From contig JAKSDA010000210.1 in the NCBI GenBank assembly GCA_022360315.1, forward strand, positions 39,280-103,279: DNA of 64,000 nucleotides. Direction: 5' to 3'. Positions 1-8,197 of this stretch are shown here, one piece after another. Both the position numbers and the translations under genes were made by a program. The notes under the pieces are model-generated. The model worked only from the letters and a program-made list of their open reading frames with translations. It was not told the origin of the DNA and ran no database searches. This DNA is from Pseudomonadota bacterium. GTDB taxonomy: Bacteria > Myxococcota_A > Polyangia > Haliangiales > Haliangiaceae. Within the stretch, counting starts at the first letter, position 1, and every line of letters starts with the position of its first letter.

Positions 1-645
1 AGCGATACGGGTAAGTTTCGCTGGCAATACAAGGGCGAGACCCCCGAGGAGTACACGCTGCGCGGCCACGCCGGAGTTGCTGTTGCCGATGGGCTGGTGT
101 TCACTGGCTTCGCCAATGGAACGATGGTCGCCCTGCGCCAGAATACCGGATCAGTGGCCTGGCTGACCTCGCTCAAAGGCGATGCAGACCGCTTTGTCGA
201 CGTCGATGGTACCCCGGTCGTGGCTGGACAGACAGTGTATGTGACGTCGTCGAGCGGTGGTGCCTACGCCCTGGACAGGACCACAGGTCTGGTCCGCTGG
301 CGATTGCCCGTCGAAGGGGCTGGTGGAATTGCTGTCGACGGCGGTCGTATCTACGTGGCCGCAGCCGACCGCGGTATTCACGCCGTGGATCGGGCCGGCT
401 ACGTGGTGTGGCGGCAGGGTACCTGGGGCGGCGGCGAGCCGGCCACTCCCATCGCCGATGAAAACTACCTCATCTATTCACTCCGCGAAGATGGGATGTT
501 TATCGCCGACAAACGTACAGGCGAATTATACCAGTATTTTGACCCCGGTGACGGGGTGTCAGCACAACCCACGATCGATGGCAATCAGCTCTATGTGCTG
601 TCAAATCGCGGCATCCTCTACGCGCTCCACATGAAGCGATTCTGA
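1..645 (+). CDS. PQQ-binding-like / BamB-like beta-propeller protein, C-terminal part
   Basis: The frame is open from the first base of the window, so the gene starts upstream; 214 residues are visible. They contain repeated beta-propeller blades of the PQQ/BamB type, recognisable by the recurring pattern of a small side chain, Y/V-A-L-D, a T-G turn and a tryptophan (for example near residues 1-10, 44-55, 85-100 and 121-135). Proteins of this family act outside the cytoplasm, either as BamB-like scaffolds of outer-membrane protein assembly or as quinoprotein dehydrogenase folds. No catalytic residues of a PQQ dehydrogenase can be judged from this fragment, so a structural propeller is the safer reading. 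The signal peptide, if any, lies outside the window. A strong hairpin follows the stop codon directly. Confidence 0.8.
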   Translation, partial: SDTGKFRWQYKGETPEEYTLRGHAGVAVADGLVFTGFANGTMVALRQNTGSVAWLTSLKGDADRFVDVDGTPVVAGQTVYVTSSSGGAYALDRTTGLVRWRLPVEGAGGIAVDGGRIYVAAADRGIHAVDRAGYVVWRQGTWGGGEPATPIADENYLIYSLREDGMFIADKRTGELYQYFDPGDGVSAQPTIDGNQLYVLSNRGILYALHMKRF

Positions 646-651
646 ATTCGC

Positions 652-699
652 TTCAAACATTCGATTTTAAAAATCCGATGTGCAATCGAATGTTTTGAA
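652..699 (+). terminator. Hairpin after the beta-propeller gene
   Basis: The left arm TTCAAACATTCGAT (652-665) is complementary to ATCGAATGTTTTGAA (685-699) with a single unpaired T, around a 19-nt A+T-rich loop. It begins seven bases after the stop codon and lies between this gene and the convergent PilZ gene, as expected for a bidirectional transcription terminator. No long T run follows, so it may act mainly as an RNA-stabilising 3' hairpin. Confidence 0.65.
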
Positions 700-760
700 A
701 ATCCTATTCATCGATCGCCCCCTCTCTCTGACTCTCGCATATATCTGGCCCGGGGCCGGG

Positions 761-1396
761 CTATGCAGTGTCCGAGCCGAGCCTGCGTATCAGTTCGCGC
801 AGGCGACGCTTGCCGGCCATATCGCGACAGCGAAACTCGATGCCGACGCCCTCGTCGCCCGGGGTACCACGCCGCCACGCGACCCGCCCCTCGATGGCCT
901 GCACCATCGTGCTTCCCGGAGCGGTCAGCTCCACAACCACCGCAGCTCCAGGGGGGAGTTGCGCATCGGTGCGCAAAAGCGCTCCGCCCGATCCAATTTC
1001 ACCCAGCATAGCAACGTGTCGGTCGCTCTGTCTGGGCATCCTCCAGTACGCCGGAATCTGAATCGGCAGTCGTTTGTGACGTCGCGTCTTGATGTGCCGC
1101 TCGTTCCCTCGAGCCAGGGCCAGCAAATAATCTCGCTTCTTGCGCTCGGTCTCGGCAAATCGTACCCCCAACCCCGCCCGAATACTCTCCGAACGCCTGC
1201 CTCGTCGGCTCCAGGCCACATCACCACCGATGAGCAGCGAATCGCCCAGCTCGGGCATTCGCACATCGACCACGACTGGATGCCCGACCGCCAATGACCG
1301 ACGCGTCGGCACAAAAAATCCACCCTGGGAAAAGTTCGGCAAATAACTCTCTAATAGCTCCGAGCCGTCGCGGAATCGTATCCGTAGCATGTCCAC
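761..1396 (-). CDS. Double PilZ domain protein (c-di-GMP binding)
   Basis: The 211-residue protein has two PilZ-like halves. The first (about 1-95) carries NFSQGG, a good match to the [D/N]xSxxG c-di-GMP motif, and ends with a GVRF strand. The second (about 103-205) starts with RRHKR, which satisfies the RxxxR half of the motif, but its second half reads EIGSGG, a degenerate form. The pattern resembles the paralogous PilZ family abundant in myxobacteria. The likely role is a cytoplasmic c-di-GMP effector controlling motility or surface behaviour; the partner is unknown. Translation can start at GTG 1396 or ATG 1390; neither has a clear Shine-Dalgarno sequence. An inverted repeat lies just upstream. 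An EAL phosphodiesterase is encoded nearby on the same strand. Confidence 0.8.
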   Translation of the reverse strand: MDMLRIRFRDGSELLESYLPNFSQGGFFVPTRRSLAVGHPVVVDVRMPELGDSLLIGGDVAWSRRGRRSESIRAGLGVRFAETERKKRDYLLALARGNERHIKTRRHKRLPIQIPAYWRMPRQSDRHVAMLGEIGSGGALLRTDAQLPPGAAVVVELTAPGSTMVQAIEGRVAWRRGTPGDEGVGIEFRCRDMAGKRRLRELIRRLGSDTA

Positions 1397-1400
1397 GCTA

Positions 1401-1421
1401 TTGTAGGTAACAGACCTACAA
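1401..1421 (-). promoter_or_regulatory. Inverted repeat in the PilZ leader
   Basis: TTGTAGGT (1401-1408) and ACCTACAA (1414-1421) are perfect 8-bp inverted arms around a 5-bp spacer. They sit 5 bp upstream of the GTG start of the PilZ gene, so they could be an operator or an RNA hairpin that masks the ribosome binding region. Confidence 0.45.
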
Positions 1422-1618
1422 GTGAAATGGCAACTACAAATTGTGCGGAAAATCTCTAAACCGCTGAATTAACTCAGGTATATTTTGACAAATTGGCGAT
1501 GATAGAGGCGGGTGGCGGGTGGCGAGTATTTTATTTGTAGGCCATAATAAGAAATGAAAATTACCGATTGGGCGGGTCGAGTTTTTGGAGACCCAATGGC
1601 AGGTCAGTTGGTTTGCGA

Positions 1619-2428
1619 TCAGCGCGGCTGATAACCGCCTCCGCCCTGGGGAGGATAGCCCCCGCCTTGCGGAGGCATCTGCCCGCCACCCTGGGGGGGA
1701 TAGCCACCCCCTTGTGGAGGCATCTGCCCGCCCGCGCCCGGATAACCGCCTCCCTGGGGCTGTGGATATGCACCTGGCTGGGCTTGTGGCATCTGTCCTT
1801 GTGGGCCGTATCCGTGGGGTGGATAGCCGGCACCCATTTGTGCTCCCATCGATACCGATTTTGCTGGGGTAGTCCAGTCGCTCATGGTCCCGAACCGAGT
1901 GATCGCAAGAAAGGCCAGGGCACCGGCGACGAGAAGAGTGCCGGCATGGGGGGCAGCTCCTCCACGCCAGCCTTGCCCGCCGAGCAGGGCGACCAGCAAT
2001 GCGTTCAACTGCATGACAACAGCGATGCCCGACACGACGGCGACAGAGCCGGCCGCAAAACGCTCGGTTTGGGGAAATTCTTTGGTGTTGGTGCGGGGGA
2101 GCAGAACCAAAAGGACCACAACCAAGCCGGCGCCACCGGCAACCAGGCTGGCAAGGCCGACTTTGATCGGTTGCGATCCCCCCTTGGCTCCGGCCATGAG
2201 CCAGCCCAGGATGCCGTTCACGGCATCAGCCGCGACACCCAGGCTCACCAAAAGCAGGGTATAGAGAACGATCTTCAGACCTACCTGGCCGTCCTCTTTA
2301 TTGGAACTCTCGTCTTTGCGTCGGTCCCATACGATATAGAAATAACCGAGTATCAATACGGCCGCGGCTGCTGCGTATAGAGAAGGGCCCAATGCCCTTC
2401 CAGCACCCAAAGCTTGCAGTACATCCAT
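1619..2428 (-). CDS. Multi-pass membrane protein with Gly/Pro/Gln-rich tail
   Basis: The 269-residue protein is not recognised as a named family. Four or five hydrophobic segments are visible (about 13-33, 52-82, 91-110, 127-150 and 163-178), consistent with a small integral membrane protein. From about residue 195 the sequence becomes a low-complexity tail built of imperfect GGGYPPQGGGQMPP-type units, which also appear as a DNA repeat between roughly 1630 and 1790. Such tails are usually flexible cytoplasmic or surface extensions that mediate multivalent interactions; this is inference. It stands alone between convergent and same-strand neighbours, with about 190 bp of spacer at its 3' side. 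Confidence 0.65.
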   Translation of the reverse strand: MDVLQALGAGRALGPSLYAAAAAVLILGYFYIVWDRRKDESSNKEDGQVGLKIVLYTLLLVSLGVAADAVNGILGWLMAGAKGGSQPIKVGLASLVAGGAGLVVVLLVLLPRTNTKEFPQTERFAAGSVAVVSGIAVVMQLNALLVALLGGQGWRGGAAPHAGTLLVAGALAFLAITRFGTMSDWTTPAKSVSMGAQMGAGYPPHGYGPQGQMPQAQPGAYPQPQGGGYPGAGGQMPPQGGGYPPQGGGQMPPQGGGYPPQGGGGYQPR

Positions 2429-2662
2429 ATCTCCTGTGCCTTCCGTGTGAGAGGCTCGTGAATTTGCACTGTCGAGCCGCCAGCGCCGGCCATCTTACAC
2501 GACTCGGTGCAAGGTGGCACGAAACGCGCTGTTGTTTCTTCCGGCCAAAGTCCCGGGTCGCTTGTGCTCAGCTCGGTTAGTATCAGGAGATTACTGGCAA
2601 ACTCTCTGTGCAGACGATCGAATAGCCGAACCCCGCGGGTACCCGATGGCAGGGAGCAGTTG

Positions 2663-3616
2663 CTACGTGGACACAGGGACAAACGGCGGACCCGGACGCG
2701 CAATATGGTAGCCCTGTAGCAGATGACACCCGACATCGATCAAAAATCGACACTCGGATTCAGTCTCGACACCTTCTCCGATGACCAAAATTTGCTGCTG
2801 TCGGCAAAGATTCGTGAGGGACCGAACCAGTGTTTGCTTCATGGGATGCTTATCGACATCGCGAACCAAGGACATGTCGAGCTTTACGAAGTCGGCGTCC
2901 CGGGGGGTGAATAAATTCATCCGCGCATGGCCGGCGCCGAGATCGTCGATTGCGATGCGGAAGCCCATCTGGCGCAGCTCGGCGATCCGGAAGCGCACAT
3001 CCGAGATCGCCTCCAATGACGCTCGCTCGGTGATTTCGAGGACCACGCGTTTGGCGATCTTTGCCAGCGGCGAAAACGGCGACCACAGGGTTTTGTCGAG
3101 AAGATCGAGGGCGTGCAAATTGACGAACAACAAGCCTCGACTCTGTTCCGCACTGGCAAAGATCTGCGCGGTCTGACTGCGCACCTGGCGGCCGAGTTTG
3201 TCGAGGCGGTTGAGCTTTTCCGCGGCGTCGAGGAGCACGCCCGGATGCGGCAGATCGGGATCGTTCGATCGAAGCAGCGCTTCGTAGCCGAAGATCTCCT
3301 TGCTTTCGGCATGCACAATCGGCTGAAAAAACATCTTTATGGCCGACAGTGCGCGCTCGAACTTGACCTCCAAGTCGGCCAAATCGCGGGCGTATTGTGG
3401 ACGCTGATCGGGTTTTACAGGGTCGCGTTCGACCGCTTCATCAGCGTCGAGCGACATGGGGTCATGTTGGGCTTGGCGATGTTGGGCTTGGATCGACGGC
3501 TCCGAGCTGGCGGGTTCATCAACTTTTGTTGGGTCTTCTGTCGAAGGTTCTGCAGAAGGGTCTGCAGAGCTTGTCCGAGGCGCGAATTGATTTGATGCGC
3601 TGGTACTGGGCATCAT
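2663..3616 (-). CDS. EAL-domain cyclic-di-GMP phosphodiesterase
   Basis: The 317-residue protein has a disordered Ser/Pro/Glu-rich N-terminus (1-75) followed by one EAL domain (about 85-315) and no GGDEF domain or membrane segment. The catalytic set looks complete: EALLR (E112), an Asn in LFVNL, EITE, DDLGAG, K in VKLD, GEGVE and the LQGY glutamine. EAL domains hydrolyse c-di-GMP to pGpG with divalent metal ions, so an active enzyme is likely; the DDxGxG loop has L and A instead of the usual F and T. It probably works opposite the PilZ receptors encoded on each side. The first codon is an ATG followed by a second ATG. Tandem 27-28-bp repeats lie in its upstream region. Confidence 0.88.
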   Translation of the reverse strand: MMPSTSASNQFAPRTSSADPSAEPSTEDPTKVDEPASSEPSIQAQHRQAQHDPMSLDADEAVERDPVKPDQRPQYARDLADLEVKFERALSAIKMFFQPIVHAESKEIFGYEALLRSNDPDLPHPGVLLDAAEKLNRLDKLGRQVRSQTAQIFASAEQSRGLLFVNLHALDLLDKTLWSPFSPLAKIAKRVVLEITERASLEAISDVRFRIAELRQMGFRIAIDDLGAGHARMNLFTPRDADFVKLDMSLVRDVDKHPMKQTLVRSLTNLCRQQQILVIGEGVETESECRFLIDVGCHLLQGYHIARPGPPFVPVST

Positions 3617-3947
3617 CGGTCAGGCAACCCCCATAGGCCTGGAGGGTAGATTGAAGCATAGATCAGCTGCCAATGCGATTCCGTAATTCCGTACACCAAT
3701 CTTCTCTATTTTGTACATACGAGCCGAAACTACAACTTCTCTGCCCGTAAAGCACGCTACGGTTCGAAGTTGGACGAACCAGCAAAGTCCGATTTCGGCC
3801 GGTTCATTGCTGCCATTTCTGGAAAGTTGCAGCGAGGGAAAAACCGTTCTGGAAAGTTGCAGCGAGGGGAAAAACGGGTTTGCCGGCATGCAGTCAGTAC
3901 GTTGGTAACGCGAGATGAAAACACGTTGTTACCGTCCCGAGACAGGC
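3617..3947. other. Intergenic region between the EAL gene and rarA
   Basis: This 331-bp stretch holds no credible gene. It contains the leader of the EAL gene and two tandem copies of a 27-28-bp sequence (listed separately). The remainder shows nothing recognisable. Confidence 0.7.
3818..3875. repeat. Two tandem 27-28-bp direct repeats
   Basis: The unit starting TCTGGAAAGTTGCAGCGAGG occurs at 3818-3844 and again at 3848-3875, differing only by one extra G and separated by 3 bp, so the period is 30 bp. It lies about 200 bp upstream of the EAL gene and could be a pair of regulator binding sites or a recent slippage duplication. Confidence 0.85.
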
Positions 3948-5288
3948 CTACTTGTCGCGCTCTTTGCGCCATTCTGTCAGACGTTTTTTGATCACTGCCT
4001 CGTATCCCGAGTCGGTTGGTTCACAAAACTGCGTACCGGCCAGTTCGTCGGGCAGGTAGGTCTCGGGCACGTAGCGGCCATCGAAGTCGTGGGGGTATTT
4101 ATAATCTCTGCCGTAGCCCATCTGTTGATTCAACGCAGTTGTGGCGTTGCGCAGTTTGAGCGGAACTGGCAGTGCGCCGTGGGTCCTGACCGCGCGCCGC
4201 GCAGCTGCGTAGGTCATGAGCGCGGTATTGGATTTGGGCGCAGACGACAAATACACCACTGCCTGGGTCATGGGCAGAGATCCCTCGGGCATGCCGACAA
4301 AGCGAAACGCGGCCAGGGCCGACGTGGCGATGACCAGCGCCTGTGGATCGGCGTTGCCTATATCTTCGGCCGCAAAGATCACCATTCTGCGCAGCACGAA
4401 TAGCGGATCCTCGCCGGCTTCGAGCATGCGAGTCATCCAGTAGACCGCAGCGTCGGGATCTGAGCCGCGCATGCTCTTGATGAACGCGCTCACCACACCG
4501 TAGTGTTCGTCGCCCGCCTTGTCGTAAAGGAGGGTGTTTTGCTGCAGCGCTTCGCGGGCGATGTCCATGGTGACCTGCACCGGCTGCTCGTCTGACGGTG
4601 GCGACGATCCCGACGGGGCGATCGCCACGGCAACCTCGAGGCAGCTCAGCAACCGGCGCGCATCGCCACCCGATCGGGCGATCAAATGGTCGAGAACGTC
4701 GCCGGGAACCTCGACGTTGCAGCCGGCCAGGCCGCGTTCGCTATCGGACAGTGCGCGCCGGGCGAGTGCGGCCAGTTCGTCCCGGGAAAGCGGCTCCAGC
4801 CGGAGTACACGCGCGCGCGAAAGCAGGGCAGCATTGACCTGGAAAGACGGATTCTCGGTGGTGGCACCGACCAGTATCACCGTGCCCGCCTCGACATGAG
4901 GTAGCAGAGAATCTTGCTGTGCCCGGGAAAAACGATGGATCTCGTCGAGGAAAAGCACTGTGCGCTGGGCCCGTTCATCGCGCCGGCGCGCCGCCTCTGC
5001 GACCTTTTCTCGCACATTGCGTACTCCGGTCATCACCGCCGATAGCGGTACAAAATACGCACCGACCCGGGTGGCCAGAATCCGCGCCAGGGTGGTCTTT
5101 CCAGTCCCAGGGGGGCCCCACAGGATCAGCGAGGGCAGTTCCCTGCCGCCAAGAATCCCCGAGAGCAGCTTGCCAGCTCCCAAAAGATGCTGCTGGCCGA
5201 CAAATTCTTCCAGTGATTGCGGACGCATACGCTCTGCGAGCGGCTGCCCGATGCGGCGCTTGCTGGCGCTGTGGGAAAACAGATCCAT
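3948..5288 (-). CDS. rarA: Replication-associated recombination protein A (RarA/MgsA AAA+ ATPase)
   Basis: The 446-residue protein matches RarA along its length: N-terminal MDLFS..., a Walker A motif GPPGTGKT (about 58-65), Walker B FLDEIHRF, sensor GATTENPSF, and the C-terminal helical tetramerisation part including the MTRMLEAGEDP and GYGRDYKYPHD stretches typical of the family. RarA acts at stalled replication forks and interacts with SSB and the clamp-loading machinery. I chose the ATG at 5288 because family members usually begin MDLF; an in-frame start at 5339 would add 17 residues with no family support. It is monocistronic here, facing the PilZ-like gene divergently. Confidence 0.95.
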   Translation of the reverse strand: MDLFSHSASKRRIGQPLAERMRPQSLEEFVGQQHLLGAGKLLSGILGGRELPSLILWGPPGTGKTTLARILATRVGAYFVPLSAVMTGVRNVREKVAEAARRRDERAQRTVLFLDEIHRFSRAQQDSLLPHVEAGTVILVGATTENPSFQVNAALLSRARVLRLEPLSRDELAALARRALSDSERGLAGCNVEVPGDVLDHLIARSGGDARRLLSCLEVAVAIAPSGSSPPSDEQPVQVTMDIAREALQQNTLLYDKAGDEHYGVVSAFIKSMRGSDPDAAVYWMTRMLEAGEDPLFVLRRMVIFAAEDIGNADPQALVIATSALAAFRFVGMPEGSLPMTQAVVYLSSAPKSNTALMTYAAARRAVRTHGALPVPLKLRNATTALNQQMGYGRDYKYPHDFDGRYVPETYLPDELAGTQFCEPTDSGYEAVIKKRLTEWRKERDK

Positions 5289-5521
5289 ACGAGTCTTTCT
5301 ATCGTCGTCGCCGAGGTCGGCTGTCGCCGTCGGCATCATCGTCGCGAATACAGCGATTGTACGGGACGCACTGGTGTCAGAGGGGATACAACCGCTTCAA
5401 CATGGTGACACCTCTCCCCGCATAGTAAAGGCGTTGTACTACATGTAGCATCTCGGAATCACAGCTACTTAGGCAGTTTTTGCAGACAACAGAGTGCTGG
5501 CATGTGCCTTGCTTTCGATCC

Positions 5522-5989
5522 ATGTTCATGGGCACGACCTTGGAGCTTGTGTACAAGTATCGCCAGCTCATTGGGCAATGTGATGCTGGATATGGACTTG
5601 ATTTTGACGGTATCGATGCGCTGATGGCCATCGAGGCTTTGTTTGCCCCGGACAATCCGGCCAGCACTCAGCTGGCCAGTGAGCGGGTTTCGATGCGGGC
5701 GATAGTGCGCAACGAGTCGCTCGACGATGGGGTGACCGTGGTGAGGTTGGGCCCTACTGGCGGCGTATGCCGGCAGGCACCATATGTCGAGGAGGGCGAT
5801 ACCATCGAGCTGGTGATCGACGATGTCGGCGAGTCGCTTTCCTACCGATTCAAGGCCAGGGTCACGTCGCTGCGCGATGATGTTTGCGACGATTTTGCGA
5901 TCGACCTCGAGTTTATCGGCGTGCCTCTTCTGGTCCATTACGGCTCGGTTATCGACCTGCCAGCCGACGTCGCTCAGATCGCGGCGTAG
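5522..5989 (+). CDS. PilZ-like domain protein
   Basis: The 155-residue protein has a short N-terminal helical part (1-40) and then a beta-rich domain with the order expected for PilZ-related proteins: a charged RxxxR-like region (about 54-60), a strand-turn-strand around the Gly-Pro-Thr-Gly-Gly turn, and a conserved-looking LEFIGVPLLVHYGS end. The canonical DxSxxG box is not clear, so c-di-GMP binding is uncertain. A TTG at 5480 would lengthen it by 14 residues but has no good ribosome binding site; ATG 5522 or 5528 is more likely. A 10-bp palindrome CTACATGTAG lies at 5439-5448 in the leader. Confidence 0.6.
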   Translation: MFMGTTLELVYKYRQLIGQCDAGYGLDFDGIDALMAIEALFAPDNPASTQLASERVSMRAIVRNESLDDGVTVVRLGPTGGVCRQAPYVEEGDTIELVIDDVGESLSYRFKARVTSLRDDVCDDFAIDLEFIGVPLLVHYGSVIDLPADVAQIAA

Positions 5990-6155
5990 CTGGCGTTTTC
6001 TCCCCATCGTCTGATTTCGGAGCTGACCTGCCCATTGCTTTAAGGGCCTGGATTTCCGCACGGAGCCGGGCTTGTTTTAGAGCCAGCTCGAAAATCGGAC
6101 CATCTCGAAAATTGGCCAGAGTCAGGGCCGCCAGTGAGTTGAAGGCCCTATTCAG
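5949..6155 (-). CDS. Possible small helical protein, non-standard start
   Basis: Directly after the MCP-like gene, and overlapping its TGA as CTGA, there is a 68-codon open frame with protein-like composition: an amphipathic stretch rich in Leu/Ala and charged residues (ANFRDGPIFELALKQARLRA) followed by a basic, polar tail. It lacks ATG, GTG or TTG near the beginning; CTG 6155 or an internal ATG at 6035 are the only candidates. It overlaps the end of the PilZ-like gene on the other strand by 41 bp. It could be a coupled small protein, the remnant of a gene, or chance. Confidence 0.25.
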   Translation of the reverse strand: MNRAFNSLAALTLANFRDGPIFELALKQARLRAEIQALKAMGRSAPKSDDGEKTPATPRSERRRLAGR

Positions 6156-7522
6156 CTATCGTGGCTGCGCAGACTCTCGCTGACCAGGTTGTGGATGGTG
6201 GTGAGCTGGGCGATCGTGTCATTGGTGATCCGCTGACTGGCGTCTGCAGTTCGCTCGATCAGACGATGCATGTCGTCGAAGGTTCGCGACATGGCTTCGA
6301 GCTTGAGCGTGCCCTCGTCGGTCAGCGCCTGGCCGGCCGTGCTGGCGTCGATGGCCGCCTGGGTATGCGTTTGCACCGCGCGGATCGACGACTTGATCCG
6401 ATGGGTCTCGTCCAGGACACGCTCGGCCAGCCGGCGCATGTCGTCGGCCAGAAGCTGAAAGCGCTTGCCTTGCTCGCCGGCGTGGGCGGCCTCGATACCG
6501 GTATTGAGCGCCATCAGATCGAGGCGATCGGAGATGCTATCGATGGTCTCGACCAGTTCGGCGATGGTTCCCGATTGCTGATGGAGCTCGTGGATCCGCT
6601 GAGAGATGCTCGTGTACTGGCCGATCATACCCCGGATAGCGGCTCCCACCCCGACGATCATTTCTCGACTGAAGTTGGCAGTCGACAGCATTTGTTGGGT
6701 CAGGCCAGCGGACCTGGCGTCGGGCGAATGGCCGCCCGCGCGGTCGCTCCGCTCGGTCAGAACTCCGCCCGGCATCCCTGGCCGGGACGTCCGGGCGACG
6801 TCGGAGCTCGGAGTGGCGCTGGCTTGGTCGAGGGCGCCGGCTTCATCGAGATCGGTGCCGAGGAATTCGGCCGCCGAGCGACTGAGTGCCGCACTGGTTG
6901 CGTTGAGGTGTCCGATGAGTTCGACGAGGCGGCGATTGGACCGCTTGACCGCGGCCAGAGCGTCGCTTTTGGCCACGTCGTACTGCAGGAGGAAGATCAA
7001 GCTCACGCCGACGATGGTGGCCAGGCCCATGGCTCGAAAAATCGGCATCGAGGTGTCCGGGATGAGCTGGGGCAGTGCGACGTCGAGCTGTTTGGCGGCA
7101 AAAAAGGCCGCGATGAGGCCAATCACCACGATGCTCCAAAAAAACCCGGACGCGCGGCTGATCAGAAACAAGGCCAGAATCGGCGCGACTGGAAGCACCG
7201 GCATGGTCGGTGCTTCCAGTCCACCCACGAAGACCGAAACTCCACCGAAAAGCAGCACCGTCGAGGCGACCAGAATGGTTGCGCTGAGGTCCAGCGACCC
7301 GGTCCAGCGCAAGAATAGCGGGCTCGCCGTCATGATCGGGGTGGTCACTGCGGTGATCAGAGCGGCTTCGTAAGCCGACAGGACGAACAAGAACGGCACG
7401 AAGCCCATGTTCATCAGCCCGAAACCGACGCCGAAGCGGCTGAGGAGGCGGCGCCGCTGAGCTTGCTCCGGGTCGCGCGTGATCGGTGCTGGCCGGCCCG
7501 GGGTGACTGGGCTCGGTCTCAT
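6152..7522 (-). CDS. Methyl-accepting chemotaxis-like membrane protein
   Basis: The 456-residue protein has about six hydrophobic segments in its first 190 residues (from roughly residue 30), so its sensor part is an integral membrane bundle rather than a periplasmic loop, and no HAMP domain is evident. The C-terminal half (about 270-450) is a methyl-accepting signalling coiled coil. The hairpin tip is recognisable but diverged: MALNTGIEAAHAGEQGKRF replaces the usual LALNAAIEAARAGEQGRGF pattern. It should form a cytoplasmic signalling hairpin that contacts CheA/CheW or another output; the tip changes make coupling uncertain. No che genes are nearby. The gene is separated from the downstream selenoprotein gene by about 70 bp. 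Confidence 0.75.
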   Translation of the reverse strand: MRPSPVTPGRPAPITRDPEQAQRRRLLSRFGVGFGLMNMGFVPFLFVLSAYEAALITAVTTPIMTASPLFLRWTGSLDLSATILVASTVLLFGGVSVFVGGLEAPTMPVLPVAPILALFLISRASGFFWSIVVIGLIAAFFAAKQLDVALPQLIPDTSMPIFRAMGLATIVGVSLIFLLQYDVAKSDALAAVKRSNRRLVELIGHLNATSAALSRSAAEFLGTDLDEAGALDQASATPSSDVARTSRPGMPGGVLTERSDRAGGHSPDARSAGLTQQMLSTANFSREMIVGVGAAIRGMIGQYTSISQRIHELHQQSGTIAELVETIDSISDRLDLMALNTGIEAAHAGEQGKRFQLLADDMRRLAERVLDETHRIKSSIRAVQTHTQAAIDASTAGQALTDEGTLKLEAMSRTFDDMHRLIERTADASQRITNDTIAQLTTIHNLVSESLRSHDS

Positions 7523-7594
7523 GACTCTGACCTGCTACTGCTATCGCCGCAATTGCTTGCCAACCGCCACACGTCCGCGCCAGTATAAGGCAAA

Positions 7595-8191
7595 TCATCC
7601 CGGAAGGCTGCCGATCCTGTAGCCGAGGCGGCGCAGCATCTGCGCGCAGCGCCGGTGGTGTTTTGCATCGCCGACATCGTAGTCGAATGCGTCGGCCAGC
7701 CGGTCCATGACGTTGAACGCAAAACACACGTGCATGGCTTCGCGGATCGCCCGATCGCTCAATCCGACCGAGCGCAGTGCCGCGATATCGTCGGCATTGG
7801 CGGATTCGGGTTCGAGGGTCAGCTTGCGCAAGAATCCCAGTATCGCGCGCAGGCGTTCGTCGATCGGTGCGCGCGTGTAGTCTTCCATGATTGCCGAGAC
7901 CAGCTCGCGGTCCATGCCGAGCACCGCAACTGCGGTGTGTTGCTCGGTTCAAAATCGGCAGGAGTTTTGCGACGACACGAACGCCGAGAACAGCTCGACG
8001 TCGGTCACCGACCATTCGTGCATCTCGCGCATGCATTCCTGCAGAACCGCAGCCATGTACTTGCCGAAGAAGTCGCGGCGATAGCTCATGGTCAGTACGG
8101 GCCCGGGCACGGGGTCGACAAATTGTTTCATGAGCCAGAGAACGAGCCTCTGCGGCCGGCTGTGTCCGCTATCGAGAATATGCAGGCGCAT
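7595..8191 (-). CDS. AhpD-like (carboxymuconolactone decarboxylase family) selenoprotein with CxxU motif
   Basis: Two open frames on the same strand and in the same frame (8191-7952 and 7948-7595) are separated only by one TGA at 7951-7949. Read through, they form a single 198-residue AhpD-family protein. The redox motif of this family is CxxCxxxH; here it reads C78-R-F-U81-T-E-Q-H85, with UGA exactly at the second cysteine, and the following AVAVLGM strand continues the family pattern. A hairpin fitting the bacterial SECIS rules starts two bases after the UGA. AhpD-like selenoproteins with CxxU are a known class, so selenocysteine insertion is far more likely than a nonsense mutation. The likely function is a thiol peroxidase or reductase. 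It follows a second family member by 6 bp. No selA, selB, selC or selD is in the window, so the decoding machinery must lie elsewhere. Confidence 0.9.
7917..7947 (-). promoter_or_regulatory. Bacterial SECIS-like hairpin (bSECIS)
   Basis: On the coding strand, starting 2 nt after the UGA, CCGAGC pairs perfectly with GCTCGG, and inside it ACCGC pairs perfectly with GCGGT around a 4-nt loop AGTT; a 5-nt AACAC bulge lies on the 5' side. The loop begins 17 nt after UGA (allowed range about 16-37) and has a G among its first two bases, both established requirements for SelB-recognised bacterial SECIS elements. Confidence 0.85.
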
Positions 8192-8197
8192 CGCGGT

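Noticed and set aside
1630..1790. Short DNA repeats resembling an array
   Set aside because: They encode the Gly/Pro/Gln-rich tail of the membrane protein; unit length and spacing do not fit CRISPR.
5439..5448. Palindrome CTACATGTAG upstream of the PilZ-like gene
   Set aside because: A single short palindrome without a second copy or promoter context is weak evidence for an operator.
7949..8191. Separate 80-residue gene ending at the TGA, with a separate 109-residue gene after it
   Set aside because: Both halves are in one frame, belong to one family and meet at a CxxU motif followed by a SECIS-like hairpin, so they are one selenoprotein gene.
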